Below, piece after piece: positions 16,333 to 24,175 of a DNA stretch of 53,937 bases. A program made the translations under genes and the position numbers. The stretch comes from Oscillospiraceae bacterium (lineage in GTDB: Bacteria; Bacillota; Clostridia; Oscillospirales; Acutalibacteraceae): contig SVPV01000013.1 in assembly GCA_015065725.1 (NCBI GenBank), positions 1 to 53,937 on the forward strand, read 5' to 3'. The notes under the pieces are model-generated. The model was not told the DNA's origin. It did no database searches and was given only the letters and a program-made list of their open reading frames with translations. Every line of letters begins with the position of its first letter. The stretch's first letter is position 1.

Positions 16333-16869
16333 TTATTTATTGGGTTTTCTATCCAAGCGGAATAAGGCGATAATAATTGATGTAAGTATAAAAATTTCGC
16401 AAAAAATTGCACCTATTGCAAAATTCACACAGTTATAGATAAGCCAACACGGCGAACTAATTAAACCATATTTACGAACTACTGAAGCATCTTTTTTAGA
16501 AAAACTAATTGTGGCGGCAATCATAGCAATAAGCGGCAATAATTCAACAAGCAAATTTAAAACAGTAACTTCTTTTTTGAAAACGGCAAATACCGAAAAA
16601 TAAGATATTATGTATAAAACCGTAAATCCATATAACCAAAAACGTTTTTCAGCTTTAAAAAAATTTTTGTTTGAATATATGACTGCTCTGACTACACCTA
16701 TAGCGTTTAACAAAGCACCCATATATGCACCAAGCATATAAAAATTTATAGCAAAAAACATACTGCCGAAAAGCTGCATAAAAATCACTTTTCTTTGAGT
16801 TTTACACTGATATGACAGAACATTCATGAGCATTCCAAAAATACCGAAACCCTGTGCTATTAACTGCAT
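16333..16869 (-). CDS. YgjV-like inner membrane protein, 178 aa
   Basis: The protein is almost all membrane helices, about five or six. The N-terminus reads GFGIFGMLMNVLSYQCKTQR, and a conserved-looking NFYMLGAYMGALLN segment follows, both as in the YgjV family of bacterial inner membrane proteins. The function of that family is unknown to me. The gene starts 11 bases after apbE behind GAGGTG, so it is the last gene of the long Rnf transcript. It may have a role in the membrane redox system by association, but nothing in the sequence shows it. Confidence 0.75.
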   Translation of the reverse strand: MQLIAQGFGIFGMLMNVLSYQCKTQRKVIFMQLFGSMFFAINFYMLGAYMGALLNAIGVVRAVIYSNKNFFKAEKRFWLYGFTVLYIISYFSVFAVFKKEVTVLNLLVELLPLIAMIAATISFSKKDASVVRKYGLISSPCWLIYNCVNFAIGAIFCEIFILTSIIIALFRLDRKPNK

Positions 16870-16880
16870 ATAATCACCTC

Positions 16881-17921
16881 TTACTTATCATAATAATCAA
16901 CATAATTTTTAAAGCCTTTGGAAGACTTTACAGTACCATCATTCAACACCCAGATTGCCTCTACAACATTAAGCTTTTCAACAAGTTTTAAGCCGTCGCT
17001 AAGTTCGGTTAAAAACAATGCTGTTGAAAGAGCATCTGCCATTCCCGAATCCTCAGCTATTACCGATACCGATTTATATTTTTCAGCAGGCATAAGGGTA
17101 TCAGGGTCAATTATATGATGATAATCTTTACCGTCTACCGTATAATAACGCTGATATCTTCCGCTAGTTACCACCGACATATCTTTAATTTTTAAGTATT
17201 CTAAGTATTCTTCGGTGTTGTCGGGATTTTCTATTCCAACAAGCCATTCACTGCCGTCGGCTTTTGCACCTATAGCACGCACATTTCCGCCGACATTTAA
17301 AAGGTATCCTGTTATTCCCTGTTTCGAGAGAAAATCTGCCACACATTCGACAGCATATCCTTTAGCAATAGCACCTACATCTAATGACATATCACTGTCA
17401 GAAAGTGAAACGGTACTATTTTCTTTATCAATTATAAGATTATTTATGTCTGTATGTTCTGATGCTGATTTAAGCTTATCCATTGGAGGTAATTTTGCAT
17501 TTTGTAGATTATTTAAGCCTTCTTGTCGGTAGGTATGCCAAATTGATAAAACACTGCCCATAGCAACATTAGTTTTACCGCCTGTAAGATTATACATTTC
17601 TTTTGAAAACACGAGCAAATCAATTAATTTTTCATCAACTTCTATAGCCTTATTAGGTGAAGAATTAACCGTTACTAAATTATTTTTTTCATACCGTGTG
17701 TATATATTATACAGTTTATGATATTCCTCTAAAAGTGATTTGATTTTAGAACAAACCGCCTGAAACTCTGACTTATTAGTTTCAAAACCAACAATTGTAG
17801 TTACAGTATCAAAATAATCAAAGCTATAATCGGTAAACTTTTGTTTTTTGGATTTATTGCACCCCGCAAAAACCGAAGTTATAAGAACAATTATAATTAA
17901 TATACAAAGCAGTTTTTTCAA
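16881..17921 (-). CDS. apbE: FAD:protein FMN transferase (ApbE), lipoprotein
   Basis: ApbE attaches FMN covalently to threonine in SGAT-type motifs of Rnf and Nqr subunits outside the cytoplasmic membrane. The TTG at 17921 is the likely start: it has AGGTG at the right spacing and gives a clean lipoprotein signal with lipobox Cys21 (TSVFAGC). Family features include the GAIAKGYAVECVADFL region, LLNVGGNVRAIG, and HHIIDP near the C-terminus. The context fits well: RnfD and RnfG, encoded upstream in the same unit, carry three motifs that ApbE would modify. A hairpin separates it from the lipoprotein gene upstream and may lower its expression. Confidence 0.95.
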   Translation of the reverse strand: MKKLLCILIIIVLITSVFAGCNKSKKQKFTDYSFDYFDTVTTIVGFETNKSEFQAVCSKIKSLLEEYHKLYNIYTRYEKNNLVTVNSSPNKAIEVDEKLIDLLVFSKEMYNLTGGKTNVAMGSVLSIWHTYRQEGLNNLQNAKLPPMDKLKSASEHTDINNLIIDKENSTVSLSDSDMSLDVGAIAKGYAVECVADFLSKQGITGYLLNVGGNVRAIGAKADGSEWLVGIENPDNTEEYLEYLKIKDMSVVTSGRYQRYYTVDGKDYHHIIDPDTLMPAEKYKSVSVIAEDSGMADALSTALFLTELSDGLKLVEKLNVVEAIWVLNDGTVKSSKGFKNYVDYYDK

Positions 17922-17951
17922 ATCAATCACCTACCTTCAATAAACTTCACA

Positions 17952-17976
17952 AAAGGGATGCTTAAAGCATCCCTTT
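17952..17976 (-). terminator. Hairpin between lipoprotein gene and apbE
   Basis: A 10-bp stem, AAAGGGATGC with GCATCCCTTT, and a 5-base loop are followed on the minus strand by only four T. It is more likely a partial terminator or processing site than a full stop. Confidence 0.55.
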
Positions 17977-17989
17977 CAAATTTAAAAAA

Positions 17990-18994
17990 CTATTTTGCCG
18001 ACTTAACAAGTGCCTTAACCATTTCGCTTACAGCTATGGTGCAACCTGCAGTTTGCAGTTCTTCAGATGCAGTACCGTCTTTTGCGGCTAATGCAGAAAT
18101 TTGTTTAGAAGTCTTGCCAATACAAGCTTTATTAAGAATTTCAGACTGCTCAAACCACTCTTTTTTAGCATTGCCGTATGCTACCATACCGTAGCTTTCG
18201 CCTCTTTCAAATTTGGTTAGTATATTAGCGGATAAATCCGTCTTAATAGCACCAGTACTATCAAAAGTAATATCAAAGTTCAATTCATCATTACGTGCAG
18301 CAGTCACCTTTTTATCTTTATTAACAGTGGTAGCAGCAACAGTCAGGGTAACACCGTTTTTGCCATCGGCTTCTGCTGTAGCGGCACTGTTTTCACCCTG
18401 TGAAGCTATAATAGCAACATTAATTTCATCTTCTGACATAGCAACGCATTTTGTAGCGTTGTTTACAGCTTTTTCAAGTGCTTTTACAAAATCAGCTATA
18501 TTAATTGTACATCCTGCTTTTATAACATCATCATTGCCCTTGCCGTCTTCAACCATTAAAGCCTTAACCTCATCAAAGGTTTTGCCCTTTGCCAAGGCTT
18601 CAAAATTATCAACCTGTTTATACCATTCATCCTTTGCATTACCGTAAGCAACCATTCCATAGTTGTCGCCAAGTTCACGTTTTGTTTTGAACTCACTTGC
18701 GGGTACAGCGGTACCTGTAGAAGTAAATTCAACAGTTGCAGAAATTGAGTCAATATCAGACTTTAAAATTTTGCCGTCTTTATCAAGCAAAACGGCAGCA
18801 ACGGTAGTTACAACCTCACCCTTACCATTCTTTTCGGCAGTAGCAGAAGCATTCTCTCCGACATAGCTGTAAACACCCATACCAAACTTTAATCCTTCAC
18901 CAGTGAGTACCTCTTCTTTATCACCGCAACCAACTAAAGAACCAAGTGATAAAACCGTTAAAACTACGAGAACAACAGATAAAAACTTTTTCAT
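17990..18994 (-). CDS. Lipoprotein with two copies of an unnamed extracellular domain, 334 aa
   Basis: A signal peptide ends in lipobox Cys23 (GSLVGC), so the protein is anchored outside the membrane. Two related domains follow, about residues 34-178 and 180-334. Each has an ATAE...GK start, an AA-x-x-x-x-KD-K strand, an F-S/T-TG turn, and the nearly identical YGMVAYGNAK-EW before an alanine-rich, Cys-containing end (AGCTI). I recall tandem-domain lipoproteins like this in other Clostridia but no assigned function. Its place between the Gx transporter gene and apbE in the Rnf unit suggests extracellular redox or flavin work. No SGAT site is present, so it is not an obvious ApbE target. Confidence 0.75.
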   Translation of the reverse strand: MKKFLSVVLVVLTVLSLGSLVGCGDKEEVLTGEGLKFGMGVYSYVGENASATAEKNGKGEVVTTVAAVLLDKDGKILKSDIDSISATVEFTSTGTAVPASEFKTKRELGDNYGMVAYGNAKDEWYKQVDNFEALAKGKTFDEVKALMVEDGKGNDDVIKAGCTINIADFVKALEKAVNNATKCVAMSEDEINVAIIASQGENSAATAEADGKNGVTLTVAATTVNKDKKVTAARNDELNFDITFDSTGAIKTDLSANILTKFERGESYGMVAYGNAKKEWFEQSEILNKACIGKTSKQISALAAKDGTASEELQTAGCTIAVSEMVKALVKSAK

Positions 18995-19005
18995 AAATAG
19001 ACTCC

Positions 19006-19515
19006 TTAAAAATAAAAATTTTTATTAGATAAATATTTTAATACAAGTGACGAAAGCAAACCGACAGCAACACCTGCAACCGTACCGCTTACTATCAACA
19101 CAGGTATATAATAACCTATTTCTACCGTTTCAAGAATTAGTATTGCAGCAATAATTTGACCCAGATTATGAGAAACCGCTCCCGCAACACTAACACCTAC
19201 GGCACTAAACAAATTTGATTTCTTTAAAAGCACCATAACAACAAGACTTAATAGCCCCCCTGCGAGACTATAAAGGAGGCTTACGGCATTACCAAAAAGC
19301 AATGCTACCATAATAATTCGCACCGCAGAGCATAAAGCCGCCTCTTTAAAAGAAAACTTATACAGTAAAAACAATACCGCCATATTTGGCAAACCAATTT
19401 TAATTGCAGGCAAAGTCGCAAAAATCGGAGGTAACAGCAATTCAACATAAGCTAGTACTAACGCAAAGGCGGTCATCACGCCGATAAAAGTAACTTTTTT
19501 TGTTTTACTGTTCAT
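19006..19515 (-). CDS. Gx transporter family protein, 169 aa
   Basis: About five membrane helices include LPPIFATLPAIKIGLPNMAVLFLLY and a mid-membrane NLGQIIAA segment, as in the Gx transporter family, once labelled heptaprenyl diphosphate synthase component I. Such genes are often next to NusG-II and apbE genes in Clostridia, and a substrate role in flavin or quinone-like cofactor supply has been suggested by context only. The ATG at 19515 has GGTGA upstream. It is co-transcribed with the NusG-II gene before it and the lipoprotein gene after it, which starts 12 bases further on. Confidence 0.85.
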   Translation of the reverse strand: MNSKTKKVTFIGVMTAFALVLAYVELLLPPIFATLPAIKIGLPNMAVLFLLYKFSFKEAALCSAVRIIMVALLFGNAVSLLYSLAGGLLSLVVMVLLKKSNLFSAVGVSVAGAVSHNLGQIIAAILILETVEIGYYIPVLIVSGTVAGVAVGLLSSLVLKYLSNKNFYF

Positions 19516-19542
19516 AGTATTCACCAATTTTTTAAAAATAAG

Positions 19543-19941
19543 TTATGCCGCCATGTCCACACCGTTAGAATGTAAGTTTGATTCAACCGTAACTGCAAGC
19601 TTATGCGGAAGACAAATAATACTCTCCCCTGTTTTTGAAATGGGTTTATACTTTGCACAAAGCTTGTCGGGACAGTCGGCATTACTTATAAACGCTTTAC
19701 CGTCCTTTATTATAAGCGTATTATTGCCCGACGCAGTTTTAATTTCTTTAACAATATCAGTATCAAGCGGATATTTGCTAACTACCTCGCCATCAACAGT
19801 AACCGTCACAGTATTGCCGTTTTTTTGGGTAATCTTAAAGACAAAAAATACACACAGTGCCAAAAACAAAACAGCAATCAACAAGATTAAATCATTTAAA
19901 ACACGGTTTCGTTTGGTAAACGTAGAAAAAACACTCTTCAT
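19543..19941 (-). CDS. NusG domain II-containing membrane protein, 132 aa
   Basis: One N-terminal membrane helix (about 17-38) is followed by a domain of about 90 residues with the NusG-II pattern: VDGEVVSKYPL, NTLIIKDGKAFISNADCPDKLC and ESIICLPHKLAV. Despite its name, this stand-alone form is not the transcription factor. It faces outward, and the two conserved Cys in DCPDKLC may bind a ligand or form a disulfide. It starts two bases after the rnfB stop, within the same unit. Confidence 0.88.
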   Translation of the reverse strand: MKSVFSTFTKRNRVLNDLILLIAVLFLALCVFFVFKITQKNGNTVTVTVDGEVVSKYPLDTDIVKEIKTASGNNTLIIKDGKAFISNADCPDKLCAKYKPISKTGESIICLPHKLAVTVESNLHSNGVDMAA

Positions 19942-19943
19942 AA

Positions 19944-20759
19944 TTAGTTTATTACCGAAGTATACAGGTCTACCCTATGAATACATTTTGTGGGGCAAAC
20001 CTCAGCACAAATACCGCAGTCAACACATTTTCCGTAATCAATAACCGCTAGATTATCTATAACCTTTATAGCACCGTGCGGACAATTAAGCTCGCACTTT
20101 TTACAAGCTATACAAGCATTCTTACAAGCTTTGCGTGCAACTGCACCCTTTTCTCTATTATGGCATAAAACCAAAGTTTTTCTATTCTGCTCTACTAGTT
20201 CAATTACAGATTTCGGACAAATCTTTGCACACACGCCGCAACCAATACATTTACGTGTATCAATATTAGCTATACCGTCCTTAATAGTTATTGCATCTAC
20301 GGGACAAATTTTTGCACAGTCACCACAGCCTACACAACCGTATTTACATTGGTTTGGTCCACCATAAATAAGGCTAGCTGCCTTACAACCGTTAACACCA
20401 TCATAAATTGCACTTTTATTCGCAGCCTCACAAGTACCGTTGCATTTTAAAGTAGCAACCAAATCTTTGGGTGTTTCTACCTCTATACCAAGTATTTCCG
20501 AAATTTTTTCTGCGGTGTCGGTGGAACCCGGAACACACAAATTCGGCTCTGTTTTGCCCTCTGCTAGAGCCTTTGCATATTCGTCACAGCCCGTATATCC
20601 GCAAGCACCACAATTAACACCTGGCAAACATTCGCGAAGCTGCTTTTCGGTTTCATCCTCAGGTACGCTGAAAAAATATGAAGCCAAGGTTAAAATGACT
20701 CCCGCAAGCACACCAACCGCACTAACCACAAGCAATGCAATTAATATATCAATTACCAT
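19944..20759 (-). CDS. rnfB: Rnf complex iron-sulfur subunit RnfB
   Basis: A short N-terminal membrane helix is followed by a four-Cys cluster region (LPGVNCGACGYTGCDEYAKA) and several ferredoxin-type CxxCxxCxxxCP motifs: CVGCGDCAKICP, CIGCGVCAKICP, CIACKKCELNCP and CVDCGICAEVCP. RnfB accepts electrons from reduced ferredoxin at the membrane. At 271 residues it has the longer form seen in Clostridia. GGAGGGTGAG precedes the ATG. It is the last of the six rnf genes, as in Clostridium and Acetobacterium. Confidence 0.97.
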   Translation of the reverse strand: MVIDILIALLVVSAVGVLAGVILTLASYFFSVPEDETEKQLRECLPGVNCGACGYTGCDEYAKALAEGKTEPNLCVPGSTDTAEKISEILGIEVETPKDLVATLKCNGTCEAANKSAIYDGVNGCKAASLIYGGPNQCKYGCVGCGDCAKICPVDAITIKDGIANIDTRKCIGCGVCAKICPKSVIELVEQNRKTLVLCHNREKGAVARKACKNACIACKKCELNCPHGAIKVIDNLAVIDYGKCVDCGICAEVCPTKCIHRVDLYTSVIN

Positions 20760-20771
20760 AATCTCACCCTC

Positions 20772-21371
20772 CTAACCGAACAGATTATCTACAATGCCTG
20801 AAAATCCGAAGAAAGCGAGCGAGATGAAAGATGCAGTAATAAGTGTTATGGGCAAGCCCTTAATGCTTTCGGGTATATTGGTTTCATCAATTTTAGAGCG
20901 TATGCCAGAAAACAACACCATAGCAAGCAAGAAACCAAGTCCGCAACCGAGTGACGAAACCATAGACTCTAAAAAGCTATAACCGTCAGAAATGTTGTTG
21001 ATTGTAACACCCAAAACCGCACAGTTTGTAGTAATTAGCGGTAAATATACACCAAGACTTTTATGAAGTGCGGGTATTAGCTTTTTAAGGAATATTTCTA
21101 TAAATTGCACCAAGGTAGCAATTACAAGAATAAACACGATAGTCTGCATATAGGAAAGGTCATTTTTATCAAGCACATAGTATTGTATAGGCCAAGTAAC
21201 TGCAGTTGCCATAAGCATTACAAATATAACCGCAATGCCCATACCCACAGCTTGATTAAGTTTTTTAGAAACGCCAAGGAAAGGACAAATTCCTAAAAAT
21301 CTGCTTAAAACGTAGTTATTAATAAGCACCGAGGACATAAGAATAACTATTAAACTTTTAAATGTATCCAT
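20772..21371 (-). CDS. rnfA: Rnf complex membrane subunit RnfA
   Basis: The 199-residue protein has six membrane helices. It has the RnfA/NqrE signature INNYVLSRFLGICPFLGVS and a central TNCAVLGV segment whose Cys helps hold an iron-sulfur centre between RnfA and RnfE. Its start overlaps the rnfE stop (TAATG). It works with RnfE as the paired, oppositely oriented core of the ion pump. Confidence 0.97.
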   Translation of the reverse strand: MDTFKSLIVILMSSVLINNYVLSRFLGICPFLGVSKKLNQAVGMGIAVIFVMLMATAVTWPIQYYVLDKNDLSYMQTIVFILVIATLVQFIEIFLKKLIPALHKSLGVYLPLITTNCAVLGVTINNISDGYSFLESMVSSLGCGLGFLLAMVLFSGIRSKIDETNIPESIKGLPITLITASFISLAFFGFSGIVDNLFG

Positions 21372-22063
21372 TATGCTTCCTCCTTAACTCTGTCACGGCA
21401 AAGCTCGGGATTGCAAAGTCCCTTAGACGGACAGCCTGCACACGAAAAGTCCTTTTTATAGGGTGCTCTGCCTTTGGTGAGCTTTATAACTACGGCAATC
21501 ATAATTCCGTAAACCAAAAGTCCGCCCGGGGCTTTTACAAAAAATTCAATTTTATAATTGCTTATAAAAGGAATTTCTATTCCCGCAAAACTGCCTGCAC
21601 CCAAAATTTCACGGATAGTAGAGATTGACAAAAGTGCCAAGGTAAAGCCTATACCCATACCTACGCCGTCTAACACCGATTTACCTACAGAATTTTTACC
21701 CGCAAACATTTCGGCTCTGCCTAAAATTATGCAGTTAACCGTAATTAGTGCCAGATATACGCCTAAAAGGTCATAAATTGCGGGCAAAAAGGCTTGCATA
21801 AACATTTGAACAAGTGTTACAAAGCCTGCTATTATAATGATATAGCAAGGTATTCTTGCGGTATCTGGTATAACCTTACGAAGCAATGAAATAACAGCAT
21901 TTGAGCAAATTAAAACCACCGCTGCCGCCAAACCCATACTAAAAGCACCTATAACAGTAGTTGTAGTAGCTAACGTGGGGCAAGTGCCGAGTATTAGAAC
22001 AAATACAGGGTTTTCAAGCAAAATACCCTTTAAAAGAATTGACAAATTATTATCTTTCTTCAT
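21371..22063 (-). CDS. rnfE: Rnf complex membrane subunit RnfE
   Basis: The 230-residue protein has the RnfE/NqrD pattern: an N-terminal NPVFVLILGTCPTLATT, six membrane helices and a VNCIILGRAE segment, the inverted partner of RnfA. A C-terminal extension of about 25 residues carries four Cys (FSCAGCPSKGLCNPELC), more than in many RnfE proteins, and might bind metal. It is translationally coupled to rnfA. GGGGGAAG precedes the ATG. Confidence 0.96.
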   Translation of the reverse strand: MKKDNNLSILLKGILLENPVFVLILGTCPTLATTTTVIGAFSMGLAAAVVLICSNAVISLLRKVIPDTARIPCYIIIIAGFVTLVQMFMQAFLPAIYDLLGVYLALITVNCIILGRAEMFAGKNSVGKSVLDGVGMGIGFTLALLSISTIREILGAGSFAGIEIPFISNYKIEFFVKAPGGLLVYGIMIAVVIKLTKGRAPYKKDFSCAGCPSKGLCNPELCRDRVKEEA

Positions 22064-22064
22064 A

Positions 22065-23249
22065 TCACACTTCCCCCTTTAAAATTTTGATTGCCTCGAA
22101 TATCTTTGAAATTGCAGTCTTATAACCGTTTGTTGTAATGGTAGCACCGCTTATTGCATCAATTTCGCCATAGTTTTCTTCGGTTTTACCGTCAAACTGT
22201 GAGTAGAATTTTTTATCTGCACAAGCATCTCCAATGCCCTCGCTTTCCTTTTGAGAAAGGGTTTTAACGGCAATTATTTTGCCGTCAGCCGAGGCGGAAG
22301 CTTTAATATAAATATATTCTCCCGAAGCCGGATGCCACTGATTACCGCCGTTTATGCCGTAACCTGCCGCACGAAGTTCAAAAACAAAATTACCATTATT
22401 GGTTTTATATGCCTTTTGTATCTGTGCGGGCATATTTTGATAGGCGGTTATATCAATTTCAGTAAGCTTTGATGAAATTAACATTTTAATTTCGTTTGAA
22501 ATTTCAACAACAGTAGCATCGCTGTTTTCAGGAACATTTCCGTCCTTATCGGTTGCTATATAATTATTGCCGTCAAGTGACAAGGTGTATGCAACATAGC
22601 CTGTTTCGTTATCAGCCTTAAAGAGTGCCTTTATATGAGTTACATTCTCGGTTAAAAACACCTCTGTGAACTTACCGTCTGCCGAGGGCAGAGCCTTCGA
22701 AAGCTCATCATTTAAGATTTCTTCCTCACTTCTAAGGTCTACCGAACCGCCGCCCATAATTACAAAGGCGTTAAGCGAGTCTTTTACTGCAGTTTTATAT
22801 GCCGCGGTAGTTTTTGTAGCACCCGATATAGTATCTACTGCATCAATAGTTTCAAGGGTTGCACCCGAAAGTTTTTCGCCATAAGTGTTTTCATAGCCTA
22901 GTGTTTCCGCTGATGCTATTGGCAAGGTTCCTGTAACAGTGCCGTTTTTATCAACACCGCACATAATTATAAGTCCCGAAGAATAGCCTGTAACCTCAAC
23001 GGTAAACACATAGCCACCGTTTTTTTCACTAAAAACAGAGCTTACAGATTCGGGCAATTTATATTTTGTTATATCTACCTCTTGAAACTCCTCACCGTCA
23101 GGCATAACAACCTTTAATGATTCGTTTGCGGCAGATGCTTGATTTTTTTCAATAATAGGTGCCGTAATACTGTTACCAAGTGCCAAAAGTGCGGAAATTA
23201 CAGCACAGATAACTGTTAAGGAAACAATAGTTTTTATATAATTTTTCAT
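22065..23249 (-). CDS. rnfG: Rnf subunit RnfG with two FMN-binding domains, 394 aa
   Basis: RnfG carries covalent FMN on the outer side of the membrane and passes electrons through the Rnf complex. One N-terminal membrane helix (about 7-27) anchors it. Unlike the usual protein of about 200 residues, this one has two FMN-binding domains in tandem. The first has DTISGATKTTAAYKTAV at about 139-155, the second DAISGATITTNGYKTAI at about 364-380. Each should receive FMN through its SGAT threonine by ApbE. The second also has the family's HPASGEYIYI-like stretch and a QKESEGIG segment. The gene overlaps rnfD by four bases. A duplication and fusion is the simplest explanation. Confidence 0.93.
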   Translation of the reverse strand: MKNYIKTIVSLTVICAVISALLALGNSITAPIIEKNQASAANESLKVVMPDGEEFQEVDITKYKLPESVSSVFSEKNGGYVFTVEVTGYSSGLIIMCGVDKNGTVTGTLPIASAETLGYENTYGEKLSGATLETIDAVDTISGATKTTAAYKTAVKDSLNAFVIMGGGSVDLRSEEEILNDELSKALPSADGKFTEVFLTENVTHIKALFKADNETGYVAYTLSLDGNNYIATDKDGNVPENSDATVVEISNEIKMLISSKLTEIDITAYQNMPAQIQKAYKTNNGNFVFELRAAGYGINGGNQWHPASGEYIYIKASASADGKIIAVKTLSQKESEGIGDACADKKFYSQFDGKTEENYGEIDAISGATITTNGYKTAISKIFEAIKILKGEV

Positions 23250-24175
23250 CTTTTATTGCCTCCAAAAAGCTTTCTTGTAGTCCACAAATCAATATATGGG
23301 TCAAGAATATTTGCAAGAAGTATTGCAAAGGATACACCTTCTGGGTAACTACCAAAAAATCTTATAAGTACTGTTATAACGCCTGCAATAAGACCGTAAA
23401 GCAATTTACCAAAGCGGCTTGACGGAGAGGTTGTATAATCAGTAGCCATAAATATTGCACCAATAAACAGTCCGCCCGACATTGTCCAAGATAGAGCCGC
23501 ATTAAAGTCAAATCCCTCTATAGCCAAAGACAGCAAAAACACACTGCCAATAAAGGACACAGGAATTTGCCAAGTAATTACCTTTCTTATAAGCAGATAT
23601 ACAAAGCCTATTAACAAAGCGAGTACACAGGTTTCACCTATTGCACCGCCACGCTTGCCTAAAAACAAATCAAGTAAATCAACTGCTTTATTCTCAGAAA
23701 TTAAAACCAGCGGTGTGGCACCCGACGACGCGTCCACTATAGTAGGATATGCCGCCTTTGCCATATTACCAAAAGCTACAAGCATAAACACACGTGCAGC
23801 TATTGCAGGGTTAAAGAGGTTTTTACCAATACCGCCGAAAAGGCACTTTACAACAATAATTGCAAAAACCGAACCTATAGCCGCCTGCCACAACGGAATA
23901 TTAGCAGGTAAATTAAGACCGAGCAAAAGTCCTGTTACAACCGCACTTAAATCAAAAATGGTCTGCTCCCTTTTAAGCAAAAGGTTGAATATATATTCAG
24001 AGCCTATAGAAAACACTATACAAACCGCAACCACTGTCAAAGCGGGTAAGCCAAAAAGGATTATACCTGCTATCAACGCGGGGATAAGTGCTATTATAAC
24101 ATCAAGCATTATGCCTTGTGTATTACGCTTGGCATGAATATGCGGTGATGGAGAAACATGAAGCAGATTTTCCAT
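23246..24175 (-). CDS. rnfD: Rnf complex membrane subunit RnfD
   Basis: The 309-residue protein has about eight to ten membrane helices, the family motif GGIGKNLFNPAIAARVF, and a flavin site VDASSGATPLV, with SGAT at about residues 151-154 whose threonine carries covalent FMN. ATDYTTSPSSRFGKLLYG is typical of RnfD/NqrB. The ATG overlaps the rnfC stop (TAATG) and the end overlaps rnfG, so the genes are tightly coupled. Confidence 0.97.
   Translation of the reverse strand: MENLLHVSPSPHIHAKRNTQGIMLDVIIALIPALIAGIILFGLPALTVVAVCIVFSIGSEYIFNLLLKREQTIFDLSAVVTGLLLGLNLPANIPLWQAAIGSVFAIIVVKCLFGGIGKNLFNPAIAARVFMLVAFGNMAKAAYPTIVDASSGATPLVLISENKAVDLLDLFLGKRGGAIGETCVLALLIGFVYLLIRKVITWQIPVSFIGSVFLLSLAIEGFDFNAALSWTMSGGLFIGAIFMATDYTTSPSSRFGKLLYGLIAGVITVLIRFFGSYPEGVSFAILLANILDPYIDLWTTRKLFGGNKR

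Noticed and set aside
17990-18994. ApbE flavinylation sites in the duplicated lipoprotein
   Set aside because: The closest strings, STGT and STGAI, do not match the S/T-G-A-T/S site with its final Thr or Ser.
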